Origin: CBIHON01 sp966211965
Lineage (GTDB): Bacteria; Pseudomonadota; Gammaproteobacteria; Burkholderiales; Burkholderiaceae_D
Length of the DNA: 64,000 nt
Assembly: GCA_966211965.1 (NCBI GenBank)
Contig: CBIHON010000005.1
Coordinates: forward strand, 62,001-126,000
Direction: 5' to 3'
How positions within the stretch are numbered: the stretch's first letter is position 1; every line of letters begins with the position of its first letter. This document shows, piece after piece, positions 17,448 through 26,031 of the stretch. The notes below the pieces were generated by a model. It worked only from the letters and a program-made list of their open reading frames with translations. It ran no database searches and had not been told where the DNA came from. The translations under genes were made by a program, and so were the position numbers.

Positions 17448-19025
17448 ATGAGCGTAAAAATGAGATGGTTGAGCGCGCTGATCGCAGCATTCGCAGTGAT
17501 TGCCGGGGCAAACGAAGTGAAGCCGAAAGCCGGCAGCTCTGATGCTGCCGTGGTCAAGGCGGGAGATATCGTTCCACCTCGAGTGGCGCCGCCGTGCAAG
17601 CCCGGCAGTTGTCCATTCGCCGGCCAGAGCGTGACCGTGATGACGACGGAAGGTATTGCAATCGCAGGCCCCGTTTATGAGTTGAAGCAAGAGTTCGAAG
17701 CAGCTACCGGCGCCAAGCTCAACCTGGTCCAACTGCCGCCCGCGGAACGTTTCGCCAATCTGATTTCTGATGTGATCAACCGTACCGGCAAGTACGACGC
17801 TGCGATTGCCGGCGCCTGGTGGCTGGGCGAACTGGTGGCCGGTGATTACATCATTTCCTACGACAAGTTCTACAACGACCCGCGCTTCCCGAAGTGGAAC
17901 ATCGACGATGTATTGCCGGCTCCGCGCAGCTTGCTGTCCTATGACGGCAAGAAATACATGGTGGCCAACGACCACGACGGACAGATCATGTATTACCGCC
18001 GCGATTTGCTGGCCGACCCGCAGCATCAAGCCGCGTTTCGGCAAAAGTACGGCTACCCGCTCGGTGTGCCGAAAACCTGGGCGCAGTTCCGGGATGTGGC
18101 CGAATATTTCAACGGCAAAGATATGAATGCAGATGGTGTGCCGGATCATGGCTTGTCCCTGCCTCTCAAGCTTGGCAACCAAGGCATGTTCCATTTCATG
18201 TCTTTATCGGCGCCGTTCGTGATCGGCCCGGACAATCCGAAAATGTACTGGTTCGATCCGCAGAGCATGAAACCGCTGATCGAAAGTCCCGGCCATGTGC
18301 GGGCATTGACAGCACTGGTCGAACTGGTCCGGCTCGGGCCCAAGGATATGCTCAATTGGGATCTGGGCAAGAGCTGGGATCACTTCTTGGCGGGACGTGC
18401 CGCACTGACTTTCACCTGGGGCGATCTCGGCGCGCTGGCACAAGATGAAGGCAGCAAGGTCAAGGGCAAGATCGGCTCAGCGCCCTTGCCCGGCACCGAC
18501 GAATACTACAGCATCGCCCGGCATAAATGGGTCAAGACGGCCCAGCCTAACGCGGTAGGCAACACCACCGGCGGTTCGTGGGCAGGTGTGATTTCAAAGG
18601 ATTCGAAAGTACCTGAAGCAACTTATTACCTGCTGGCGCTGATGGCGACCAAGGAAAAGTCGCATGTGTATGCGGTACGTGGTTGGGATGGCATCGATCC
18701 GGGCCGGCGCTTTCACTTTTTGCCGCCTGACGGCAACGCAAAGATTGAAGACTATCTGAAGGCTGGATGGAACGAGGCCGATGTGAAGGACTATCTTCAT
18801 GCGTATTTCGAAAATTTCAGCAACCGGTTGCAGTTTCCCTATCTACGCATTCCCGGTGCCTACAGCTACTGGGAAGCCCTCGATATGCATCTAGTGGAAG
18901 CGGCAGCCGGCCAATTGAGTCCGCAAGCGGCGCTGAAGGCGGCCGCAGTCGATTTCGAGGAAATCACGATCCGCCTCGGGCGCGAGCGGCAACGGCGTGC
19001 CTATCGAGCATCGCTCGGATTCTAG
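17448..19025 (+). CDS. Extracellular solute-binding protein, family 1 (copy 2)
   Basis: A 525-residue paralog of the flanking genes. The start is the ATG at 17448, preceded by AAGGAG; the upstream in-frame GTG at 17421 would spoil the signal peptide (MRWLSALIAAFAVIAGA). It has the PCKPGSCPFAG element (Cys50, Cys55), AGAWWLGELV, the EF-hand-like DMNADGVPDHG and TGGSWAGV. Compared with copies 1 and 3 it is diverged along its whole length, including the stretches expected to line the binding cleft, so it may bind a different ligand. It lies 113 bp after copy 1 and 124 bp before copy 3, probably in one operon. Confidence 0.9.
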   Translation: MSVKMRWLSALIAAFAVIAGANEVKPKAGSSDAAVVKAGDIVPPRVAPPCKPGSCPFAGQSVTVMTTEGIAIAGPVYELKQEFEAATGAKLNLVQLPPAERFANLISDVINRTGKYDAAIAGAWWLGELVAGDYIISYDKFYNDPRFPKWNIDDVLPAPRSLLSYDGKKYMVANDHDGQIMYYRRDLLADPQHQAAFRQKYGYPLGVPKTWAQFRDVAEYFNGKDMNADGVPDHGLSLPLKLGNQGMFHFMSLSAPFVIGPDNPKMYWFDPQSMKPLIESPGHVRALTALVELVRLGPKDMLNWDLGKSWDHFLAGRAALTFTWGDLGALAQDEGSKVKGKIGSAPLPGTDEYYSIARHKWVKTAQPNAVGNTTGGSWAGVISKDSKVPEATYYLLALMATKEKSHVYAVRGWDGIDPGRRFHFLPPDGNAKIEDYLKAGWNEADVKDYLHAYFENFSNRLQFPYLRIPGAYSYWEALDMHLVEAAAGQLSPQAALKAAAVDFEEITIRLGRERQRRAYRASLGF

Positions 19026-19149
19026 ATTTTACAAATGATTCATATCCGACTTTTCTATAGAGAGATGCCAGCGTCGCCCTGGATGGGAAGAGCGTCTCTC
19101 ACAAAAAATCATGCGGATGAGTTAATGGCAGCATCAAAAGGAGCAAGCC

Positions 19150-20724
19150 ATGAACGGAAAAATGAGATGGTTGAGCGCGCTGATCGCGGCGTTCGCCGTG
19201 ATTGCATCGGCAGAGGAAGGGAAGCCGAAACGAGAAGGGTACGAAGCCTCTGTGGTGAACACCAGCAATATCGTTCCGCCTCGGGTGGCACAGCCATGCA
19301 AGCCCGGCAGTTGTCCATTTGCCGGCCAAAACGTGACGGTGTTGATGATAAAGGCCGAGAATGCAGGCGCATTCGGAGAAATGAAGAACGAATTCGAAGC
19401 AGCCACCGGCGCCAAGCTGAATCTCGTTCAGCTTTCTCATCAAGATCTTTTCCCCAATTTCATGTCCGACCTGACAAACGGTACCGGCAAGTACGATGCG
19501 GCGTATGCCGGCGCCTGGTGGCTGGGCGAATTGGTGACTGGGGATTACATCATTTCCTACGACAAGTTCTACAACGATTCGCGCTTCCCGAAGTGGAATA
19601 TCAACGATGTATTGCCGGCACCGCGCAGCTTGCTGTCCTATGGCGGCAAGAAATACATGGTCGCCAACGATCATGATGGGCAGATCATGTATTACCGCCG
19701 CGATTTGCTGGCCGACCCACTGCATCAAGCTGCATTTCAGCAAAAGTACCGCTACCCGCTCGGCGTGCCGAAGACCTGGGTGCAGTTCCGGGATGTGGCC
19801 GAATATTTCAACGGCAAGGACCTCAACGGCGACGGCATTCCCGATCATGGCTTATCGATGCATTTGAAGGTCGGCGCACAGGGCATGTTCCACTTCATGT
19901 CGTTTTCGGCACCGTTCGTGATCGGCCCGGACAATCCGAAAATGTACTGGTTCGATCCGCAGACGATGAAGCCGCTGATCGAGAGTCCCGGCCATGTGCG
20001 GGCATTGACGGCGCTGGTCGACCTGGTCCGGTTCGGCCCCAAGGATATGCTCAACTGGGATCTGGGCAAGAGCTGGGACCATTTTCTAGCGGGACGTGCT
20101 GCGCTTGCTTTCACCTGGGGCGATCTTGGTGCGCTGGCGCAGGATGAAGGCAGCAAGGTCAAGGGCAAGATCGGCTCGGCGCCCTTGCCCGGCACGGCCG
20201 AGTACTACAGCATCGCCCGGCATAAATGGATCAAGACGTCCCAGCCTAACGCGGTAGGCAACACCACAGGCGGTTCGTGGGCAGGCGTGATTTCGAAATA
20301 CTCGAAAGCGCCGGAAGCGACTTATTACCTGCTGGCCTTGATGGCGACAAAGGAAAAGTCGCAAGTGTATGCGGCGCGCGGTTCGGACGGCATCGATGCT
20401 GGGCGGACGTATCACTTTTTGCCGCCGGACGGCAGCGGACAGATCGAGACGTATCTGAAGGCGGGTTGGAACGAAGCCGACATCCGCGACTATTCCAAGG
20501 CGTATTTCAACAATTTCAGCAACAAGCTGCAGTTGCCGTATCTACGCATTCCCGGTGCCTACAGTTACTGGCAAGCGCTCGATGTGCATCTGGCGGAAGC
20601 GGCCGCCGGCCAATTGAGTCCGGAAGCGGCATTGAAAGCGACTGCGGTCGATTTCGAAGAGATCACGATCCGCCTCGGGCGCGAACAGCAACGACGGTCT
20701 TATCGGGCATCACTGGGGCCGTGA
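19150..20724 (+). CDS. Extracellular solute-binding protein, family 1 (copy 3)
   Basis: A 524-residue paralog with an AAAAGGAGC ribosome site. Its signal peptide (MRWLSALIAAFAVIASA) and early mature region resemble copy 2, while from about residue 144 to 465 it is identical to copy 1: a mosaic. It has the PCKPGSCPFAG element (Cys50, Cys55) and the EF-hand-like loop. The stop is one base before the GTG start of the hybrid kinase, implying translational coupling. This suggests, as inference, that the ligand-bound protein is sensed by the kinase's periplasmic domain, as known for TorT-TorS, ChvE-VirA and LuxP-LuxQ. Confidence 0.9.
   Translation: MNGKMRWLSALIAAFAVIASAEEGKPKREGYEASVVNTSNIVPPRVAQPCKPGSCPFAGQNVTVLMIKAENAGAFGEMKNEFEAATGAKLNLVQLSHQDLFPNFMSDLTNGTGKYDAAYAGAWWLGELVTGDYIISYDKFYNDSRFPKWNINDVLPAPRSLLSYGGKKYMVANDHDGQIMYYRRDLLADPLHQAAFQQKYRYPLGVPKTWVQFRDVAEYFNGKDLNGDGIPDHGLSMHLKVGAQGMFHFMSFSAPFVIGPDNPKMYWFDPQTMKPLIESPGHVRALTALVDLVRFGPKDMLNWDLGKSWDHFLAGRAALAFTWGDLGALAQDEGSKVKGKIGSAPLPGTAEYYSIARHKWIKTSQPNAVGNTTGGSWAGVISKYSKAPEATYYLLALMATKEKSQVYAARGSDGIDAGRTYHFLPPDGSGQIETYLKAGWNEADIRDYSKAYFNNFSNKLQLPYLRIPGAYSYWQALDVHLAEAAAGQLSPEAALKATAVDFEEITIRLGREQQRRSYRASLGP
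19580..20543 (+). repeat. 964-bp tract identical to 16190-17153
   Basis: Second member of the identical pair shared by SBP copies 1 and 3. Confidence 0.85.
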
Positions 20725-20725
20725 G

Positions 20726-23353
20726 GTGCATATCAAGAAATTCATCACACCCTTCACACGCTACCTGACACCATTCGGCATCGGTCGCAGGCTCACGCTC
20801 GGCTTCGGCGCATTGGCGGTCGTCACGCTGCTGGTGGCGGCACTAGCCTTCGTTGCAGGCCGTAATGCCACCAAGGATATCCATCTTACCGAGAGCGTAC
20901 GCGCGCCGGCATCGCAGGCTTCGGCGCAAGCGCAAGCCAGCCTGCTGAGAATGCAGTTGAACGTGCGCGGTTACTTGGTGTTGTCCGACCCTGTGGACAT
21001 CGAACAGTACGATATGGCCAAGCAGGTTTTTGAAAAAAATCTTGCTGCCTTACAGGCCATGTCCGATAACTGGTCCAAGGAAGAGGCAAAATGGATAACC
21101 GAACTGACAGCAACGTACGCACGTTGGGCCAAATTGCCGCGGCAACTGTTCGCGTTGCACGACAACCCGCTCAAGAACCGGCCTGCGTTACGTATCGCCC
21201 GCGTCGATATCCAGGCGCTGCGGATACGGATTCTGGATGCAACCGATGCAATGATCGGCATCCAGAAGGCGCGTGAAGTATCGCCGCAAAACCGGGAACT
21301 GCTGACCGATCTGCTAGGCTTCCAGACCTCGTTCGACGCGATGGCGACTAATCTGATGGCGTATGGCGCTTCGGGAGAGCTCAATTTCAAGCTTGCCTAC
21401 GGTCCGCAACTGGCGACCAACGCGGCGGTCTGGAACACCCTGTCCGGCAAGCGTCGCCTGCTGTCACCGGAACAACGCGCCAAGCTCGACACGATTGCCC
21501 GCGACCGGGCGCAATTCGCCGAACTGGCATTGCAAATCGTCAGTATCCTCAACGGCGAGCATGCCTATGAAGACTTGTACCTGTACCGCACCGAAGTCGC
21601 TCCCCAGGCGGAAGTCCTGCTCGGCTTGCTGGAAAAAGTCACGCAGCGCCAGCAGGCGCAATTGCAAACCGGCTTGGGACGGGCTCGCAACAGTTTGGCC
21701 GATGCGCGCCTGCAAACTGCGGCGGGCGGACTGCTGGCGCTAATTTTCAGTATCGCCCTGACTTATCTGTTCCGGCGCAGCATTGTCGGCCCGGTGCGCC
21801 GCTTGACCGATGCGGCCGAGCAAGTTGCGGCCGGCAATCTCGCGGCGCGCGCCACAGTCGAGTCGCGCGACGAGATCGGCACCCTCGCGACCAGCATCAA
21901 CACGATGACACAGCAATTGGCTGAAACCATTGAACATCTGAAATCAGTCGCTGCGGAAGCACAGCGCGCCAGGAGCGCGGCAGAAGCCGCGAACCAAGCC
22001 AAGAGCACCTTCCTGGCCAACATGAGCCACGAATTACGCACACCGCTCAATGGCATTCTGGGTTACGCACAGATACTACTGCGGGACAAGACCTTGGACG
22101 CACACGAAATAACCGGGCTGACCGTGATCCAAAAAAGCGGCGAACATCTGCTGACATTGATTAATGACATCCTGAATTTTGCCAAGATTGAAGCCGGCAA
22201 GCTGGAACTTTACGTCAAGGACATCCAGTTCATCCGCTTCTTGCGCGTCATTGCCGAGATGATCGAAGTGAAAGCGGAACAGAAGGATTTGAACTTCCGT
22301 TGCGACATGGCAGCGGACTTGCCAAACTGGGTGCGGGTCGACGAAGAACGGCTGCGTCAGGTACTGCTCAATCTTTTGTCGAATGCGGTCAAGTTTACCG
22401 ACGCCGGTCAAGTGCGGCTGTGCGTGCACATGGCGAGTGCGGAGCGAATCCGTTTCGAGGTGCAAGACACCGGCATCGGTATCTGCGCAGATCAACTGGA
22501 AACCATCTTCCAGCCTTTCGAACAAGCCGGCGAGGCGCGGCGCCGGATCGGCGGCACCGGCCTGGGTCTGGCCATCGCCAAGCAACTGGTGCGCCTGATG
22601 GGCGGCGACCTGCGTGTCCAGAGCCGTCTGAACGAAGGCAGCACGTTCTGGTTCGAACTGGCACTGCCGACGGTGATCGGCAGCATGGCTGAAGTGGACG
22701 TCAAACAAGTCGTGACCGGGTACCAAGGAGCACGCAAAACCATATTGGTGGTAGACGACGTGGCGGAAAATCGGGCGGTGGCGATCGACATGCTAGGGCA
22801 GATCGGCTTCGACACGGCCGAGGCATCGAATGGCAAAGAAGCCTTCGAAAAAGCCCAGGCGCTGCAGCCGGACCTGATCCTGATGGACATCGTCATGCCG
22901 GTCATGGACGGACTGGAAGCCACGCGCCGCCTGCGCGAACTGCCCACCTTCAAGGAAGTGCCGATTGTCGCGATTTCCGCCAGTGCCTCCGGCCACGATC
23001 AGGAACGCTACCTGGCTGCTGGGGGAAATGCCTTCCTGACCAAACCCATCCACTATGAGAGCCTGCTCGCGCATGTGGCCGCGCTGTTGAAGCTTACCTG
23101 GATCGTCCAGCAGGAAGAAGTGCCCGCCGCACGTCATCCTTCCGTGCCGGTGGATGCGACGACGCTGCCGGCGGCATTGCGCAGCGCGCTGGAACAGGCG
23201 CTGATCCGGCTCGATACCGCGGCGGTGGCGCATGCGATTGCCGAGGTGCCGGATGCGCCGCTGGCGCATGCCCTGGCAATGCTGGCCGATGAATTTCAAT
23301 ACAACCGCATGCTGCAGTTGATCCAGGACATCGATCGGAAGGAGCATACATGA
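20726..23353 (+). CDS. Membrane hybrid histidine kinase with large helical periplasmic domain
   Basis: An 875-residue inner-membrane sensor. TM1 (about 23-45), a periplasmic segment of about 285 mostly helical residues (46-330), TM2 (about 333-352), HAMP (about 353-405), HisKA (His435 in SHELRTP), HATPase_c (DTGIGI, GTGLGL), receiver (Asp721, KPI lysine) and the shared C-terminal tail ending DEFQY...RKEHT. The large helical sensor is the architecture of kinases that read periplasmic binding proteins (TorS type). The start is GTG, one base after the SBP3 stop. Its kinase core is diverged from the other three hybrid kinases (NGILGYAQ against NTLLGFAR), but the tail is closely related, so the tail has been swapped or homogenised. 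Confidence 0.92.
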   Translation: MHIKKFITPFTRYLTPFGIGRRLTLGFGALAVVTLLVAALAFVAGRNATKDIHLTESVRAPASQASAQAQASLLRMQLNVRGYLVLSDPVDIEQYDMAKQVFEKNLAALQAMSDNWSKEEAKWITELTATYARWAKLPRQLFALHDNPLKNRPALRIARVDIQALRIRILDATDAMIGIQKAREVSPQNRELLTDLLGFQTSFDAMATNLMAYGASGELNFKLAYGPQLATNAAVWNTLSGKRRLLSPEQRAKLDTIARDRAQFAELALQIVSILNGEHAYEDLYLYRTEVAPQAEVLLGLLEKVTQRQQAQLQTGLGRARNSLADARLQTAAGGLLALIFSIALTYLFRRSIVGPVRRLTDAAEQVAAGNLAARATVESRDEIGTLATSINTMTQQLAETIEHLKSVAAEAQRARSAAEAANQAKSTFLANMSHELRTPLNGILGYAQILLRDKTLDAHEITGLTVIQKSGEHLLTLINDILNFAKIEAGKLELYVKDIQFIRFLRVIAEMIEVKAEQKDLNFRCDMAADLPNWVRVDEERLRQVLLNLLSNAVKFTDAGQVRLCVHMASAERIRFEVQDTGIGICADQLETIFQPFEQAGEARRRIGGTGLGLAIAKQLVRLMGGDLRVQSRLNEGSTFWFELALPTVIGSMAEVDVKQVVTGYQGARKTILVVDDVAENRAVAIDMLGQIGFDTAEASNGKEAFEKAQALQPDLILMDIVMPVMDGLEATRRLRELPTFKEVPIVAISASASGHDQERYLAAGGNAFLTKPIHYESLLAHVAALLKLTWIVQQEEVPAARHPSVPVDATTLPAALRSALEQALIRLDTAAVAHAIAEVPDAPLAHALAMLADEFQYNRMLQLIQDIDRKEHT

Positions 23354-23641
23354 GGATCACTTGCCGCATTTATCATGCGATAGCCCGAAGATTATTTTTT
23401 CCCGACCGCGCTCGTCGCCGAAGAGATTCCTTGATCATGCATTTCTCCTTGTTGCCGTATGTCGCTGAACTGCTTTGGGGAATAAGAAGTCTAAACTTAC
23501 TGGTGAATTGAAAAAGCGTAGTCCTTCAAACGGAAACGGCAGTTGCCCCCTGTCGACACGGATAGTTTGTCTCTTATATCTGCTATGGCAGATTGTTCGT
23601 ATCAAGTCGGAAGCCGGCCCTGAACCAGCTAATCTGCAATC

Positions 23642-23920
23642 ATGACTGTGGGCTATCAATTATTTGCTCATCTTAGCGCGACAGCGGACTCCGTTCTGAA
23701 GCTGTTCGATCCGGACCATGTCAATGCCGTCGCGTCCCCCCATTTCAGATACGAATACGCGCTGCGTCAGTCACTCGATATTACCGCCATCATCGAACTG
23801 GCACGGTGGCGCTCATCCGGAGACGTTGAGGTCTTCCTGCTCGGGATGCTGGCCGATGAATTTCAATACAGCCCGATGCTGCGGTTGATCCGGGGCGCAG
23901 TTCCGAAGGAGCAGATATGA
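23642..23920 (+). CDS. 92-residue remnant protein: kinase N-terminus joined to the shared C-terminal tail
   Basis: The N-terminal half (VGYQLF...VLKLFDPD...FRYEYALRQ) aligns with the first 60 residues of the 2047-residue kinase (GNYQLI...LLKFLDRD...LRNEYALLQ). The second half (LDITAI...GMLADEFQYSPMLRLIRG...KEQI) aligns with the shared C-terminal tail of all four hybrid kinases. It therefore looks like an in-frame deletion product of a paralogous gene of about 6 kb, retaining both ends. The reading frame is open and its stop overlaps the ATG of the next gene (ATGA), so it may still be translated and couple translation of the GGDEF-EAL gene. It may equally be a pseudogene. The 288 bp upstream hold no other gene I can support. 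Confidence 0.6.
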   Translation: MTVGYQLFAHLSATADSVLKLFDPDHVNAVASPHFRYEYALRQSLDITAIIELARWRSSGDVEVFLLGMLADEFQYSPMLRLIRGAVPKEQI

Positions 23921-25788
23921 GCGCCGCGCCCGTCATTGCGGATCATGACAATCTGCATGGAAAGCGCATATTGATCGTCGACGATACGCCGGCTAATCTG
24001 CGCTTGTTGATGCACATGCTGAGCGAGCATGGCTATATCGTGCACCCCGCCACCGATGGCGAAACGGCTCTGCGCTTTGTGCAATTCACTCTACCCGACC
24101 TCATTTTGCTGGACATTATCATGCCAGGCATGAATGGCTATCAAGTATGCAAGCAACTCAAAGCGGACGAGCGCACGCGTGATATTCCCGTTATTTTCCT
24201 TAGCTCGGCAGACCAGGAATTGGACAAGATGAAAGCCTTTTCCAGCGGCGGCGTCGATTATATTGTCCGTCCCTTGCAAACAGAAGAAGTGCTGGCAAGG
24301 ATTAAAACTCACATATCGTTGCGAAACTTGCAAAAGAGCCTGGAACAGCGGGTTCAGGAAAGAACGGCTGAATTGATGGAACGGACCGCCGAACTGATTG
24401 AAACCAACAATAAATTGCAAGAGGAGAATGCCGAGCGAAGGCAGGCAGAAGAGCGAATTCGCTATATGGCACATTTCGATGCGCTGACCGGCTTGCCCAA
24501 TCGCGTGCTGTTGCAGGATCGTATCAAGCAAGCTATTGCGCACACCCTGCGTAACAAGAGCCGATTGGCAATATTGTTCATCGATCTTGATTACTTCAAG
24601 CACATCAACGATTCGCTCGGGCACCACGTCGGCGATCATTTGCTGCAATTGGTCGCCGATCGTTTGCAACAGTGCTTGCGCGAAGGCGACAGCGTAGCCC
24701 GGCTCGGCGGCGACGAGTTCGTGGTGAGCATTGCATTACATAATAACAACAGTGACGATGCCGCACTGGTGGCACAAAAGATACTGAATACACTCGATCA
24801 ACCCTTCATCGTCGCCAACAACGAGTTGCATGTTGGCGGAAGTATCGGCATCGGCTTATGTCCGGACGATGGTACCGATGTGGAAAGCCTGATGCGCGCA
24901 GCCGATGTGGCAATGTATTACGCCAAGGAAAAAGGTCGCGGCAATTATCAATTCTTCACGCCAGAGCTCAACAAAAAGGCACGGCAACATCTTGAGCTTG
25001 GAAACCGTTTGCGCCAAGCCTTGATGCTGGACGAGTTCATCCTGTATTTCCAGCCGCAAGTAGATATGGAAACCGGCATGATATTTTCGGTCGAGGCATT
25101 GCTGCGCTGGCGGCAAGCCGGAACGGAAACGCCGGTTTCATGTGGCTCATTTATCGCAATTGCCGAAGAGAGTGGACTGATCGTACCGATCGGGCAATGG
25201 GTACTGCGCCAAGCGTGCCGGCAACTCAAACGCTGGCACGATGACGGCTACCCGCACTTGCGCGTAGCCGTCAACCTGTCAGCGAGGCAGTTTTACCAAC
25301 CGAACTTTCTCGCCGTCATAAAAGATATCCTCAATGAAACCAACTTGTCCGCTACTGCGCTTGATCTGGAAATAACCGAGAGCCTGCTGTTGCAGCGCAG
25401 CGAAGATAACATTGCAACGCTCAAGCAACTTGCCGAGATGGGAATACAACTGTCGATCGATGATTTCGGGACCGGCTATTCAAGCTTGGCCTATTTGCAA
25501 CGTTTCCCCGTGCATGCACTCAAGATCGACCAATCGTTTGTGCGTGGCATTGGCATCAATTCAAGCGATACGGCATTGGTTACCGCCATTATCGCAATGG
25601 CGCACAGTTTGCACTTGAAGGTGTTGGCCGAAGGTGTGGAAACCATCCAGCAAGTCGACTTTCTTAAAACGCATGGATGTCTTGCTGCACAAGGATTTTA
25701 TTACAGCAAGGCGGTGGCGGCGGACGCCTTGACTGGCTTGCTGCTCAAACAAAACGCGTCATCCACGCATTGTGCATGGTCGCAATGA
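23917..25788 (+). CDS. Response regulator with GGDEF and EAL domains (c-di-GMP turnover)
   Basis: A 623-residue output protein. Receiver (about 15-135; VDDTP, phospho-Asp in LILLDIIMPG), coiled coil (about 140-180), GGDEF (about 190-345; intact GGDEF and inhibitory-site RxxD as REGD five residues before it) and EAL (about 360-610; EALLRW, ITESLLL, DDFGTGYSS, AEGVET). Both catalytic signatures are present, so it may make or degrade c-di-GMP. The usual receiver lysine (KP) is replaced by Arg in DYIVRPLQ. The ATG overlaps the stop of the preceding small gene. Following the sensor kinases, it is the only separate response regulator in the island and a natural phosphotransfer target; the link is inferred. 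Confidence 0.92.
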   Translation: MSAAPVIADHDNLHGKRILIVDDTPANLRLLMHMLSEHGYIVHPATDGETALRFVQFTLPDLILLDIIMPGMNGYQVCKQLKADERTRDIPVIFLSSADQELDKMKAFSSGGVDYIVRPLQTEEVLARIKTHISLRNLQKSLEQRVQERTAELMERTAELIETNNKLQEENAERRQAEERIRYMAHFDALTGLPNRVLLQDRIKQAIAHTLRNKSRLAILFIDLDYFKHINDSLGHHVGDHLLQLVADRLQQCLREGDSVARLGGDEFVVSIALHNNNSDDAALVAQKILNTLDQPFIVANNELHVGGSIGIGLCPDDGTDVESLMRAADVAMYYAKEKGRGNYQFFTPELNKKARQHLELGNRLRQALMLDEFILYFQPQVDMETGMIFSVEALLRWRQAGTETPVSCGSFIAIAEESGLIVPIGQWVLRQACRQLKRWHDDGYPHLRVAVNLSARQFYQPNFLAVIKDILNETNLSATALDLEITESLLLQRSEDNIATLKQLAEMGIQLSIDDFGTGYSSLAYLQRFPVHALKIDQSFVRGIGINSSDTALVTAIIAMAHSLHLKVLAEGVETIQQVDFLKTHGCLAAQGFYYSKAVAADALTGLLLKQNASSTHCAWSQ

Positions 25789-25914
25789 GGTTCTGAAGAC
25801 GGTATCCGCTGATCATGGACCCTTCAGGTTACGGAACGTACACCCATTGTTGTACAGATAACGTCCTGGACGCGCTTCGCTTCTTGAGACTGTAAACCGG
25901 AAATACCGTGCTTA

Positions 25915-26031
25915 GAGCATTTTTAGCCTGACCGTACGGGCCAATCCCATGTCTCCGGTGCTCGGTGTACGCCTGTACGCGTCCGCTCCTCGGCCTGACC
26001 TTGACTCCGCACGGTCAGGCTAAAAATGCTC
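25915..26031. mobile_element. Palindromic TA-flanked element, family A (117 bp)
   Basis: Full-length copy with terminal inverted repeats GAGCATTTTTAGCCTGAC and its complement, flanked by TA at 25913-25914 and 26032-26033. It carries no ORF, which is typical of a miniature element mobilised by an IS630/Tc1-type transposase (a family that duplicates TA). Its last base and the TA form the stop codon of mtnN on the opposite strand. The other 126 bp between the EAL gene and the element hold nothing I recognise. Confidence 0.85.
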
